NCBI GenBank assembly: GCA_041583495.1
Contig: JBFHFS010000001.1
Location: 62,001-126,000 of the forward strand
DNA: 64,000 bases
Source: JBFHFS01 sp041583495
GTDB lineage: Bacteria > Bacteroidota > Bacteroidia > Bacteroidales > Marinilabiliaceae
Reading direction: 5' to 3'
The notes under the pieces: generated by a model
What the model was told of the DNA's origin: nothing
The model's input: only the letters and a program-made list of their open reading frames with translations
Database searches by the model: none
Translations under genes and position numbers: made by a program
Shown here: positions 17,537 through 26,757 of the stretch, piece by piece
Layout: each line of letters opens with the position of its first letter
Numbering within the stretch: the first letter of the stretch is position 1

Positions 17537-17956
17537 TCAAATGCTTAAAAAAGCCTCAAGGGCCAATCGGTAAGAAGTCAGGCCAAAGCCAGAGATGGAA
17601 CCCTTGCATGCAGGCGCAATGAAAGAGTGTTGTCTAAAGGTCTCTCTCTTAAATACATTGGAGAGATGCACTTCGATCACAGGTGTTGTTATGCCAGAAA
17701 TGGCATCAGCCAAAGCCACAGAGGTATGTGTATAAGCTCCGGCATTAAAGATAATACCATCCGCAGAAAACCCGGATTTATGAAGTTGGTCGATAAGTTG
17801 CCCCTCACTATTGGATTGAAAATACTCGAAATCGACAGATGGATACTGCACCTGCAACGCCTTAAAATATTCCTCAAACGACTGATTTCCATAGATTTCA
17901 GGCTCACGAACCCCTAATAAATTAAGGTTTGGGCCGTTGATAATGAGAATTTTCAT
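17537..17956 (-). CDS. aroQ: 3-dehydroquinate dehydratase, type II
   Basis: It dehydrates 3-dehydroquinate to 3-dehydroshikimate in the shikimate pathway. The start at 17956 gives MKILIINGPNLNLLG, the diagnostic type II beginning. The frame is open for 12 codons upstream, which I do not include. The catalytic loop tyrosine lies in REPEIYG, the catalytic histidine in EVHLSNVFKRE, and GAYTHTS is present. The protein is 139 residues. It is the first gene before pyk on this strand. Confidence 0.95.
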   Translation of the reverse strand: MKILIINGPNLNLLGVREPEIYGNQSFEEYFKALQVQYPSVDFEYFQSNSEGQLIDQLHKSGFSADGIIFNAGAYTHTSVALADAISGITTPVIEVHLSNVFKRETFRQHSFIAPACKGSISGFGLTSYRLALEAFLSI

Positions 17957-17978
17957 AAGCGTTTTTCCATCAATGCCA

Positions 17979-17986
17979 CAAAAATA
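17979..17986 (-). promoter_or_regulatory. Candidate -7 promoter element for aroQ-pyk
   Basis: The minus strand reads TATTTTTG, a perfect TAnnTTTG match 22 bp before the aroQ start. A TTTG occurs upstream but at 16 bp, shorter than the usual 19-21. Confidence 0.5.
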
Positions 17987-18156
17987 CGACATCCATTCAG
18001 AACAAAAAAATAAATTTTATTGAAAAATAGATTGCGAAATAGTTGCATTATCATAAAAACTTTTCGCAACTTTAACAAAACATTATCAGATGTGATTTTA
18101 TTTTTAATACAAATTGTTACGGGAAATTTTAATTGATCACCTAAAATTTTATTATT

Positions 18157-19056
18157 ATGAATTGGGAATCAGAAATTAGTGAATTTAGAAATTATTTGAA
18201 AGTTGAACGAGGCCTTTCAGACAACTCTATTCACGCTTATGTTACAGACCTTGTTAAATTGGTGCAGTTTTTACGAGACCAGGGACATAATTATGGCCCC
18301 GAAGAAGTTACGCTGGCACATCTTAAAGAGATGATGGCCTGGATTAATGGACGGGGGATCAGCCCCAGAACACAGGCGCGGGTCATTAGTGGTATTAAGT
18401 CGTTTTACAAATTCCTTCTGATTGAAGAAAAGGTAGACAAGGATCCTACGGCGCTTCTTGAAGCCCCAAAAGTAGGACGCAAGCTTCCGGAGATATTAAC
18501 GGTGGAAGAAATTGATACCATCATTAATGCCATCGACACCAAAAAACCTGAAGGCCAGCGCAATAAAGCCATCCTGGAAACACTTTACAGTTGTGGATTA
18601 AGAGTTTCGGAACTCATTGATCTGAAAATATCCAACCTCTTTTTCGAATCGGGATTCGTGAAAATTGAAGGAAAAGGAAGCAAAGAACGCCTGGTGCCCA
18701 TCAGCACCAAAGCCATCAAGGAGATTAATCTTTATCTGAGCGAATACCGTCGCAATCTGCGCATTCATCCCGACCATGAAGATGTATTGTTTTTGAACCG
18801 CCGTGGGAAGAAACTTTCCAGGGTCATGATTTTCACGATCATCAAAAATATAACCCGAAAACTGGGGTTCGAAAAGAACATCAGCCCCCACACCTTCCGC
18901 CATTCATTTGCCACCCATCTCATCGATGGCGGTGCCAACTTAAGAGCGGTACAGGAAATGCTGGGACACGAGTCCATCATCACCACCGAGATTTACACAC
19001 ACCTTGATAAGGAATACCTGAAGAATACCATCATTCAGTACCACCCAAGGTCATAA
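18157..19056 (+). CDS. xerD: Site-specific tyrosine recombinase XerD
   Basis: It resolves chromosome dimers with XerC at dif. The N-terminal SAM-like domain spans about residues 1-95 and the catalytic domain follows. The catalytic residues are visible: Arg in CGLRVSEL, Lys in EGKGSKERLVP, His-Arg in HTFRHSFATHL, His in LGHESI, and the Tyr nucleophile in EIYTHLD. At 299 residues it is the normal housekeeping length. There are no transfer genes, flanking tRNA insertion site or repeats nearby, which argues against a mobile integrase. It is divergent from aroQ. Confidence 0.94.
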   Translation: MNWESEISEFRNYLKVERGLSDNSIHAYVTDLVKLVQFLRDQGHNYGPEEVTLAHLKEMMAWINGRGISPRTQARVISGIKSFYKFLLIEEKVDKDPTALLEAPKVGRKLPEILTVEEIDTIINAIDTKKPEGQRNKAILETLYSCGLRVSELIDLKISNLFFESGFVKIEGKGSKERLVPISTKAIKEINLYLSEYRRNLRIHPDHEDVLFLNRRGKKLSRVMIFTIIKNITRKLGFEKNISPHTFRHSFATHLIDGGANLRAVQEMLGHESIITTEIYTHLDKEYLKNTIIQYHPRS

Positions 19057-19222
19057 AGTTACCTGGTGGCAGAATCTTTGAGAATAGGCAGGCGGAATTT
19101 TTCCGTGCTGCCTTTTTGGGGATAAGCCTCTTTCCCTTTCCGCAACCTCCCTATTTGTAGGGATTTTCACCTCAACACCTCAAAAAGCGCCCCTTTTACC
19201 CGGGAAAATTCAAAAAACAAGG

Positions 19223-19230
19223 TATTTTTG
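19223..19230 (+). promoter_or_regulatory. Candidate -7 element directly before the His-rich gene
   Basis: TATTTTTG (TAnnTTTG) ends 5 nt before the ATG at 19236. If it is the true promoter, the message would be nearly leaderless. No -33 TTTG is present at the usual spacing. Confidence 0.35.
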
Positions 19231-19235
19231 CCCTC

Positions 19236-19610
19236 ATGAATTCAGTTCGTCAAGGGATAATAAAAACCACGGCCGCTCTCCTGATTGGAATCCTGGCTCT
19301 TGGCATTGCCAACCAGGCGGTTTTTATCCATAGTCACCAAACCGAGAATGGACAATTCATTACCCACGCCCACCCCTATCAAACCTCCGATAATAATTCC
19401 AAAACTCCATCTCACCAACATTCTAAAATCCAGCTGTTGGTATTCAGCCAACTGAACCTGTTATTCCTGCTTGCTTTTTTATACACAGGCCTTCTCTTTT
19501 TCCCGGCATGGATTAAACATAACCTACCACAATCCCTCCGCCTTTTTGGCTCTATAAGCCATAAAATTCGGAATCGGGCCCCCCCTGCCTATCTTAATTG
19601 GGCTGAATAG
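19236..19610 (+). CDS. Small His-rich membrane protein, putative metal-related
   Basis: The 124-residue protein has two hydrophobic segments, about residues 8-30 and 66-92. The loop between them carries three HxH motifs: HSH at 32-34, HAH at 44-46 and HQH at 60-62. This spacing suggests a metal-binding loop outside the cytoplasmic membrane. The C-terminus RNRAPPAYL recalls the ending of DUF2946-type proteins, which often sit beside TonB receptors; I treat that as a weak resemblance. The gene is followed within 130 bp by a TonB-dependent receptor. The metal and the role (sensor, chaperone or uptake accessory) are not known. Confidence 0.75.
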   Translation: MNSVRQGIIKTTAALLIGILALGIANQAVFIHSHQTENGQFITHAHPYQTSDNNSKTPSHQHSKIQLLVFSQLNLLFLLAFLYTGLLFFPAWIKHNLPQSLRLFGSISHKIRNRAPPAYLNWAE

Positions 19611-19736
19611 CCTTCAACAAAAAGTACGAATAACCCGGATTTTCTCAGGAGACCACCTCTCTTTGGGAAACGATGCCCTATGGCATCTAACCGTCCATTC
19701 AATTCATCACACAACCAACCATACAATACCTTTGCT

Positions 19737-22088
19737 ATGACAAAGAAACTTACTCTGGCTTTGCTCAGCCTGTTATGTACCTCCTTTTTTTCTTACGCTC
19801 AAAAAAATCGAACGGATGCCAATATTATTGGACACGTGGTCGACACCAACGGTGAACACATCCCCTTTGCGACCATCAGCATTGAGAACACCACCATTGG
19901 CACTGCCACCGACGAAACAGGGCACTACCGTTTAATTAACCTTCCCTCTGGCCATCTTCACGTAAAAGCTCAAAACCTGGGCTATAAACCCTCCACGATA
20001 GAGATTGATCTGACACCAAACCAAACCCGGGAGATTAAGTTTGTGTTGGAAGAAGATATGTTGGGTCTGGAAGAGGTAGTGGTTACCGCCGACCGAAATG
20101 AAACCAACCGCACCAACTCATCAACCATCGTCAACACCATCACGCCAAAACTATTTAGCACCTCCCAGTCCGTCACCCTGAGCGAAGGCCTCAATTTCTG
20201 TCCCGGGTTACGTATGGAAAACAACTGCCAAAACTGCGGGTTTTCCCAGATCCGCATGAACGGAATGGAAGGTCCTTACTCTCAGATCCTCATCAATAGC
20301 CGCCCCATATTCAGCGGGTTGGCCGGTGTATACGGTCTGGAATTAATCCCCTCCAATATGATTGAACGGGTAGAAATCATACGGGGAGGCGGATCCGCCT
20401 TGTATGGCAGCAACGCCATTGCCGGCACCATCAACCTCATCTTAAAAGACCCGATCAACAACTCCTACGAATTCGGTCTCAACAACCAACTCACCGGCGT
20501 AGGGATTGCCGATGCAGGGGAGCCCGCCCCCGACTATTCCGTCAACTTCAATTCCTCGGTGGTATCCCCCGACAATAAAACCGGGCTGGCCGTATATGGC
20601 TTTTACCGCGACCGGCAACCCTTTGATGCCAACGACGACACCTTTTCGGAGTTGGCTTCCATTCAAAATACCACTTTTGGCGGAAGAATATTTCACCGAT
20701 TTGGAACCCGCAACAGGATTACCGGCGATTTTTTTAACATCAAAGAAAACCGACGGGGTGGCGATCGGCATGACTACCCCTTACACATGGCCAACATCGC
20801 GGAGGCCGTAGACCACAACATAACAACCGGAGCGCTGGCCTACGACCAGTTCTTCAGGGAATCGGACAAGTTGTCGCTTTATGCCTCGGGCCAGCAGGTA
20901 AAACGCGACTCCTACTATGGAGCCAACAAGTCGTTAAACGATTACGGAAACACCAAAGACATGTCCTATTCGGCAGGGGTGCAGTACACAGCGAATTTTA
21001 AGGGTTCCGTACTCCTCATGGGAATAGAAAACAATGGCGCCTGGTTAAAAGACAAAAAGCTGGGCTATCCAGATTTAGAAGATCCCACCTTTACCATCGA
21101 AGAGGGCCCCTATACCGACAATCGAACCATTGCCGATCAAAACACCAATACCCTGGGTCTGTTTTCACAATACACCTTCCCTGTTGGTAACCTTAACCTC
21201 TCCCTGGGGGCCCGTCTCGACCACTACACCATCGAAGACGAAGCCCTGGAAACCGGTTCCAGAAAAACAGGCAATGTGCTGAGTCCCAGAGCAACGCTCA
21301 AATATAACCTTACCGAATATCTGCAGGCACGGGCAAGCTACTCTCAGGGATACCGCGCACCCCAGATATTCGATGAGGACCTTCATATAGAAACCTCAGG
21401 AGCCAAACAGGTTATTCACCGTAATGACCCGGACCTGGAACAGGAGACCAGCCACAGCTATATGGCCTCCATGGATCTGAACCGTCAATTTGGAAAAACC
21501 TTTGTCGGATTATTGCTGGAAGGATTCTATACCCGCCTGAACAACGCATTTGCCAATGAATTTGGAACCCCCGATGAAAACGGCACCGTGGTCTACACCC
21601 GCGTTAATGCGGCGAAGGGGGCCGTGGTAAAAGGAGTTAACATGGAGCTTAACATTATCCCTTCCCGGTCCCTTTCCATGCAGGGGGGCTTTACCATTCA
21701 GACAAGTGAATATGAGGAAGTGCACGAGCTTGGAGAAACCCGGTTTTTCAGAACCCCCAACCAATATGGCTTTTACACAATCGATTGGCAAACCAATAGT
21801 CATTTTGGACTTTCATCTACGGCCAATTATACCGGAACCATGTTGGTGCCCTACAATGAAAGCGAATTGCGAAAATCGAATTCCTTTTTCGACCTGGGCT
21901 TAAAAATGCGCTACAGCATCCGTATTAATGGGGCCAAAATCCAATTCTTTGCCGGGGTAAAAAATCTCTTCAACGCCTATCAGGACGATTTTGACTCCGG
22001 AATTGACAGAGATCCGGCCTATATTTATGGGCCAACCACTCCACGAACGCTTTTTTTGGGGCTAAAGCTGGGGAATATGTTAAAATAA
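19737..22088 (+). CDS. TonB-dependent receptor, putative metal or siderophore uptake
   Basis: This is a 783-residue outer-membrane receptor. I start at 19737 because MTKKLTLALLSLLCTSFFSY gives a clear signal peptide, while the 19 upstream residues do not. A carboxypeptidase-regulatory-like domain spans about residues 27-110 and the plug about 110-235 (EEVVVTADRNE; GGGSALYGSNAIAGTINLI). The beta-barrel ends in a terminal strand LFLGLKLGNMLK. Within the plug, residues 163-169 read NCQNCGF, with another cysteine at 155. Cysteines of this kind are unusual in plug domains. It is not a SusC family member: it has no SusD partner and is shorter. The upstream His-rich protein suggests metal uptake. 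Confidence 0.9.
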   Translation: MTKKLTLALLSLLCTSFFSYAQKNRTDANIIGHVVDTNGEHIPFATISIENTTIGTATDETGHYRLINLPSGHLHVKAQNLGYKPSTIEIDLTPNQTREIKFVLEEDMLGLEEVVVTADRNETNRTNSSTIVNTITPKLFSTSQSVTLSEGLNFCPGLRMENNCQNCGFSQIRMNGMEGPYSQILINSRPIFSGLAGVYGLELIPSNMIERVEIIRGGGSALYGSNAIAGTINLILKDPINNSYEFGLNNQLTGVGIADAGEPAPDYSVNFNSSVVSPDNKTGLAVYGFYRDRQPFDANDDTFSELASIQNTTFGGRIFHRFGTRNRITGDFFNIKENRRGGDRHDYPLHMANIAEAVDHNITTGALAYDQFFRESDKLSLYASGQQVKRDSYYGANKSLNDYGNTKDMSYSAGVQYTANFKGSVLLMGIENNGAWLKDKKLGYPDLEDPTFTIEEGPYTDNRTIADQNTNTLGLFSQYTFPVGNLNLSLGARLDHYTIEDEALETGSRKTGNVLSPRATLKYNLTEYLQARASYSQGYRAPQIFDEDLHIETSGAKQVIHRNDPDLEQETSHSYMASMDLNRQFGKTFVGLLLEGFYTRLNNAFANEFGTPDENGTVVYTRVNAAKGAVVKGVNMELNIIPSRSLSMQGGFTIQTSEYEEVHELGETRFFRTPNQYGFYTIDWQTNSHFGLSSTANYTGTMLVPYNESELRKSNSFFDLGLKMRYSIRINGAKIQFFAGVKNLFNAYQDDFDSGIDRDPAYIYGPTTPRTLFLGLKLGNMLK

Positions 22089-22397
22089 CTTACAGAGACA
22101 ATCCTTCCCTCTTCGTTCTCAAATCCTGATGCCTAAAGGAAGTCCTGCTTATCACCCCTCCTAAACAACTGGTAATATGAACAAAGGAAAAAATATTGTT
22201 TTCTCAGAAAAAATTAACCACACGGTTCCCACCGGCCCATCCGGAATACAAAATTGAATGAATGTTAAATGTGAAGGATTTTAAGTGAAAAAATTAAAGA
22301 AATAATTCTCTAATGCTAAACTTTTATATATTTGCACTTGATTTTTTCAACACCCTTATTGCATAAGAGTATTATTCAAAAATAAATTGTTAACACT
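22089..22397. other. Intergenic region between TonB receptor and pckA
   Basis: This 309-bp stretch has no gene. The right half is AT-rich and carries the pckA promoter candidate. No strong terminator hairpin for the receptor gene was found. Confidence 0.5.
22327..22334 (+). promoter_or_regulatory. Candidate -7 promoter element for pckA
   Basis: TATATTTG is a perfect TAnnTTTG match 63 bp before the pckA ATG. The -33 position is poorly conserved. Confidence 0.5.
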
Positions 22398-24002
22398 ATG
22401 GCTAAATTGGATTTAAGCAAGTATGGCATAAATGACGTGCAAGAGATTTTGCACAATCCGTCGTACGAACAACTTTTTAAAGAGGAGACTCGTCCGGATC
22501 TTGAAGGGTTCGAAAGAGGTATTGTTACCGAATTAGGAGCAGTAGCAGTGGATACCGGAATCTTTACCGGACGTTCACCCAAGGACAAATTCATTGTAAA
22601 AGATGCCACAACCGAAAATACCATTTGGTGGACTTCAGACAAGGCAAAAAACGACAATAAACCCACCACACCTGAGGTTTGGAAAGATCTGAAAGAACTC
22701 ACAGTTAAGCAGCTTTCAGGCAAACGCCTTTTCGTCATGGACACGTTCTGTGGTGCCAACCATGATACCCGTATGAAAGTGCGTTTTATCATGGAGGTTG
22801 CATGGCAGGCTCATTTCGTGAAAAACATGTTTATCCGCCCCACCGAAGAGGAATTGGAGACCTATGGCGAACCCGATTTCGTGTCGCTGAACGCTTCCAA
22901 AACATCAAACCCCAATTGGAAAGAGCAAGGTTTGAACTCTGACGTTTATACCGTATTCAACTTGACCGAAAAAATGCATGTTCTTGGTGGATCCTGGTAT
23001 GGTGGTGAGATGAAGAAAGGTATGTTCGCCATGATGAACTACTTCCTGCCCCTGCAGGGAATTGCTGCTATGCACTGCTCTGCCAATGTTGGTCAGGACG
23101 GAAAAACAGCCATCTTCTTTGGCCTTTCAGGCACCGGAAAAACAACCCTTTCCACCGACCCAAAACGTCAATTGATTGGAGACGATGAGCACGGCTGGGA
23201 CGACGATGGTGTATTCAACTTCGAAGGCGGATGTTATGCCAAAACCATTCACCTGGACAAAGAATCAGAACCCGATATTTATGCTGCCATCAAACGGGAT
23301 GCCCTTCTCGAGAACGTTGGAGTGGATGAAAATGGTGTAATTGACTTTGAAGATGGATCGAAAACCGAAAATACTCGTGTTTCTTATCCCATTTATCACA
23401 TTGATAACATCGTTAAACCCGTTTCTAAAGCAGGTCATGCCAACAAAGTGATCTTCCTGACTGCTGATGCATTTGGTGTAATGCCTCCCGTGTCCAAACT
23501 GACTCCCGAGCAAACCAAATATCACTTCCTTTCAGGATTTACCGCTAAACTGGCTGGTACCGAGCGTGGTATCACCGAGCCTGTACCTACCTTCTCTGCC
23601 TGTTTTGGTGCCGCCTTCCTTTCTCTTCACCCAACTAAATACGGAGAAGAACTGGTTAAACGCATGGAAGCTGCCGGAGCAGATGCCTACCTGGTGAATA
23701 CCGGATGGAATGGAACCGGAAAACGGATTTCTATCAAGGATACCCGTGGTATTATCGACCGCATTTTGGATGGTTCTATCGAAAAAGCACCTACCAAGAA
23801 AATGCCGATCTTTAACTTAACTGTCCCAACCGCTCTCGAAGAAGTTGATTCAAAAATTCTTGATCCTCGCGATACCTATTCAGATGCTAAGGAATGGGAA
23901 ACCAAAGCGAAAGATTTGGCCGCAAGATTCATCAAAAACTTTGAAAGATATACCGACAATGAAGAAGGCAAGGCTCTTGTTGCCGCCGGACCTCAATTGT
24001 AA
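22398..24002 (+). CDS. pckA: Phosphoenolpyruvate carboxykinase (ATP)
   Basis: It interconverts oxaloacetate plus ATP with PEP, CO2 and ADP. In anaerobic Bacteroidota it often runs in the carboxylating direction. The kinase-1a loop GLSGTGKTTLSTD, the metal-binding GDDEHGWDDDGVFNFEGGCY and RVSYPIYHIDN are present. At 534 residues it is a standard ATP-type enzyme. It stands alone, with a promoter candidate upstream and a strong terminator downstream. Confidence 0.96.
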   Translation: MAKLDLSKYGINDVQEILHNPSYEQLFKEETRPDLEGFERGIVTELGAVAVDTGIFTGRSPKDKFIVKDATTENTIWWTSDKAKNDNKPTTPEVWKDLKELTVKQLSGKRLFVMDTFCGANHDTRMKVRFIMEVAWQAHFVKNMFIRPTEEELETYGEPDFVSLNASKTSNPNWKEQGLNSDVYTVFNLTEKMHVLGGSWYGGEMKKGMFAMMNYFLPLQGIAAMHCSANVGQDGKTAIFFGLSGTGKTTLSTDPKRQLIGDDEHGWDDDGVFNFEGGCYAKTIHLDKESEPDIYAAIKRDALLENVGVDENGVIDFEDGSKTENTRVSYPIYHIDNIVKPVSKAGHANKVIFLTADAFGVMPPVSKLTPEQTKYHFLSGFTAKLAGTERGITEPVPTFSACFGAAFLSLHPTKYGEELVKRMEAAGADAYLVNTGWNGTGKRISIKDTRGIIDRILDGSIEKAPTKKMPIFNLTVPTALEEVDSKILDPRDTYSDAKEWETKAKDLAARFIKNFERYTDNEEGKALVAAGPQL

Positions 24003-24021
24003 AAGTTTTTTTAGGGTTAAT

Positions 24022-24056
24022 AAAAAGGGGTTGCCAAAAATGGCAACCCCTTTTTT
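24022..24056 (+). terminator. Rho-independent terminator after pckA
   Basis: A perfect 15-bp stem (AAAAAGGGGTTGCCA and its complement) has an AAAA loop and is followed by further T residues. It lies 19 bp after the pckA stop. Confidence 0.92.
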
Positions 24057-24236
24057 ATTTTTAGCTTAACCCAAATCCGTCAATTGAAGAGACCATTCAA
24101 ACCTACAAATCAGATACCGGAAGCGATTGACAATTTTATAATTTGTGATTTACGGGAGTTTGAAAACAGCGTTAAAACCTTACCCTAGGTCGATATTATC
24201 CTGTGCATGCACCTGGTTCGCCTTGCATTTTCAGGA

Positions 24237-25100
24237 CTACTCCTGCTTTAACAAATGAATCAGGGCCGATTCCAGATCGGGATATTTAAAGGTAAATCCC
24301 TCCTTCAACAGCCGCCCTGGTATAACCTTCTGTCCACTGGTAAGCAAAACCGCATTCTCGCCCATTAGGGTTTTAAGCGCCCAGACCGGAGCCTTTAAAA
24401 AAACCGGGCGGTGAAGTACTTGGGCCAAGGTTTGGGTAAACTCCCGATTGGAGATCAATTGAGGTGCCACCAGATTAAAGATACCCTGGAGGGTGGGAGT
24501 CTTGAGAATCCACTCCATAGCCCTTAATAAATCATCTAAATGGATAAATGGCATATTTTGAAACCCATCCCCCACTTGCGCACCCAGCCCCATCTTAAAG
24601 GGCAGGAGCATCGGCTTTAAAGCCCCTCCGCTTTTAGCTAAAACCAGCCCCAGCCTTAATATTGCCAGTCGTACCCTGCCTTGGTCAACCTCTAAGGCCT
24701 CCTTTTCCCAGTCGGCACACACCCCGGCCAGGAAATCATGAGCATACCCGGTCGAATAATCGTCATGCATCTCAAATGGATCGTAGATGCCTACAGCTGA
24801 AGCCGAAATAAAGACAGCGGGGGGAGCTTTCATATTATTAATGGCGGCTGTCAGAAAACGGGTGGTTTCCACACGGCTATTATAGATGATTTTTTTCCAT
24901 CGGGGGGTCCACTTTTTAGCTACCGGCGCCCCGGCAAGATTAACCACCCCATCCACACCCTCAAGTTTTTCGGACAATTGGGCCAGCTCACCCGACAAAT
25001 CTTCTCTGGAAACGACCACCACGAGATGTCCACCCTTTTCCAGATAGGATAAGAGTGCGCTTCCAATGAGTCCGGTAGCGCCACAAATGGCAATCTTCAT
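24237..25100 (-). CDS. TIGR01777-type NAD(P)-dependent epimerase
   Basis: This 287-residue SDR family protein has the N-terminal loop ICGATGLIGSALL and the segment VVNLAGAPVAKKWTPRWKK, diagnostic of the TIGR01777/YfcH group. The C-terminal DUF1731-like part includes PVFLKAPVWALK and SGQKVIPGRLLKEGF. The substrate of this family is unknown. It lies 17 bp after the MscS gene on the same strand and is probably co-transcribed. Confidence 0.88.
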   Translation of the reverse strand: MKIAICGATGLIGSALLSYLEKGGHLVVVVSREDLSGELAQLSEKLEGVDGVVNLAGAPVAKKWTPRWKKIIYNSRVETTRFLTAAINNMKAPPAVFISASAVGIYDPFEMHDDYSTGYAHDFLAGVCADWEKEALEVDQGRVRLAILRLGLVLAKSGGALKPMLLPFKMGLGAQVGDGFQNMPFIHLDDLLRAMEWILKTPTLQGIFNLVAPQLISNREFTQTLAQVLHRPVFLKAPVWALKTLMGENAVLLTSGQKVIPGRLLKEGFTFKYPDLESALIHLLKQE

Positions 25101-25117
25101 ATCTCAATTAATATTGA

Positions 25118-26461
25118 TTATTTTAGATTTTCCCAGCCACTCTTTAAGTGTAAATCTCTTTGGGGGAAGGGTATCTGAACACCATTGGCCCTGAATTTTT
25201 CATCAATGGCAAAACGAAGGGCACTCTTTAACCGTTCCACAAAAAACACCTCTTCGACCCAAAAATAGAGTCTGAAATCGAGCGATGAATCCCCAAAATT
25301 CCGAAACAAGACAAAGGCATCAGGCTTTGAAATTATCTCTTCCTGTTCCTGAGCAGATTGGATCAACAACTTTTCTACCAAACGCACATCAGACCCATAG
25401 GCGACACCCACATCCACAAAAAAGCGGGTTTTAGGTTCATTGTAGCTCCAGTTGATCACATTGTCCTGAACAAACAAATGATTGGGGACAATCATAATAA
25501 TATTGTCACGGGTTAAAATCTTGGAAGTACGCAACCCTACATCCAAAACTCTTCCAATGAATTCCTTTCCAATCTCCACCACATGTCCCACCTTAATGGA
25601 TCCTTCGAACAACAGCACCATGCCCGAAATATAATCATTGAAAAGGCCCTGAATACCAAAACCCAACCCAACTAAAAGCGCCGCTGAACTGGCCAGCAAA
25701 ACCGTTAGATTCAATCCAATAGAATCGAGCAAAAGGATGATGACCAAAAGCCAGAATGCATATTTAAATAACTGAAACACAGTTCTCGACTGCCCCACAT
25801 TTAAGCCCTTGGAAACGGTATGGCGGGTATAGATCAACTCCATGAGTTTTACGCCGATAGACACACCATAAAGAATAATGAAGGTATAGATGGCAATACC
25901 CAGGGTGATTTTCACCTCATTAACGGCAAATAATTGATCGTTAAAAACACCCAGCAGAAAGTGCCCGGCCTGCTTCAACCAGAGACTCCCAATGGCTGCA
26001 AACAAAAACAACATTAAAAATCGTCGAATCTGCCGGCCAATTTTCCGATCCATGCCCCACTTTTCAGCGGCTTTAATCACCAGTGATTTTATAAACTTAT
26101 TGGAAACCACCAGGATGTAAACACCCAGGACCAGAGTGAAAATAAAAAACGGTGAAACGGGCAATTCTTCACCAACGAAAAATACGGGCGTGCCAACAAA
26201 CTCACTCCAGCCCAGACCCAGAATTTCTAACACCCCCATTAGCAACAAAAACACAACCACCAAACGGGCAAGCCAAAGCATCCCCTTATAAAAGGAGGCT
26301 TTCAGTTCAGATGGGGTTTTAATTCTGGAAGGGTTGGTCACCAACCAACTCACTACGAGTAAGACAAAAATCAGGGCCAACCCAAGATACTCCCGAATGC
26401 CCAGAGCCATTAGCCATCCCTCATGGTAGGTGGGTAAAACACTAACTAAAGAATCCTTCAT
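25118..26461 (-). CDS. MscS family mechanosensitive ion channel
   Basis: The 447-residue membrane protein has about five to six predicted helices in the first 270 residues, then the MscS pore and beta domain. The pore-lining helix reads LLASSAALLVGLGFGIQGL, and the following beta domain includes EGSIKVGHVVEIG and the IVPNHLFVQDNVINWS segment. It is larger than E. coli MscS (286), so it belongs to the group with extra N-terminal helices. The family protects cells against hypo-osmotic shock. It is upstream of the epimerase gene. Confidence 0.9.
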   Translation of the reverse strand: MKDSLVSVLPTYHEGWLMALGIREYLGLALIFVLLVVSWLVTNPSRIKTPSELKASFYKGMLWLARLVVVFLLLMGVLEILGLGWSEFVGTPVFFVGEELPVSPFFIFTLVLGVYILVVSNKFIKSLVIKAAEKWGMDRKIGRQIRRFLMLFLFAAIGSLWLKQAGHFLLGVFNDQLFAVNEVKITLGIAIYTFIILYGVSIGVKLMELIYTRHTVSKGLNVGQSRTVFQLFKYAFWLLVIILLLDSIGLNLTVLLASSAALLVGLGFGIQGLFNDYISGMVLLFEGSIKVGHVVEIGKEFIGRVLDVGLRTSKILTRDNIIMIVPNHLFVQDNVINWSYNEPKTRFFVDVGVAYGSDVRLVEKLLIQSAQEQEEIISKPDAFVLFRNFGDSSLDFRLYFWVEEVFFVERLKSALRFAIDEKFRANGVQIPFPQRDLHLKSGWENLK

Positions 26462-26757
26462 TTCGATTGAGTGTTTAAATTTTACTTCAATAAATCAACA
26501 AAACAGGGTCAATAATTTCCCGGGAGATTTTCTTAAAACCCGTCCTGGGTAATTTTGAACTACCAGGTATCTTCTACAACTGGTTCCCTCAAATCAGAGA
26601 ACCACACATAAACAACTCATCAACAATGATTTGTTTCTTTTCTGGCTTTCAGAGTTCAGCCCTGGTTATATTCTGGTCCACTCCACCCCGACCCCCAATA
26701 CCCATTTTCTTTTAACATTAAAACAGGAACCGTATGAGCCCTGGTGCGTTTTAGTCC

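Noticed and set aside
18157..19056. Tyrosine recombinase as marker of an integrated element
   Set aside because: Sequence and length match housekeeping XerD, and no att sites, transfer or phage genes are nearby.
19727..19734. TACCTTTG as the promoter of the TonB receptor
   Set aside because: It matches TAnnTTTG but lies 2 nt before the ATG with no -33 box, so it was not listed as a feature, only in the leaderless finding.
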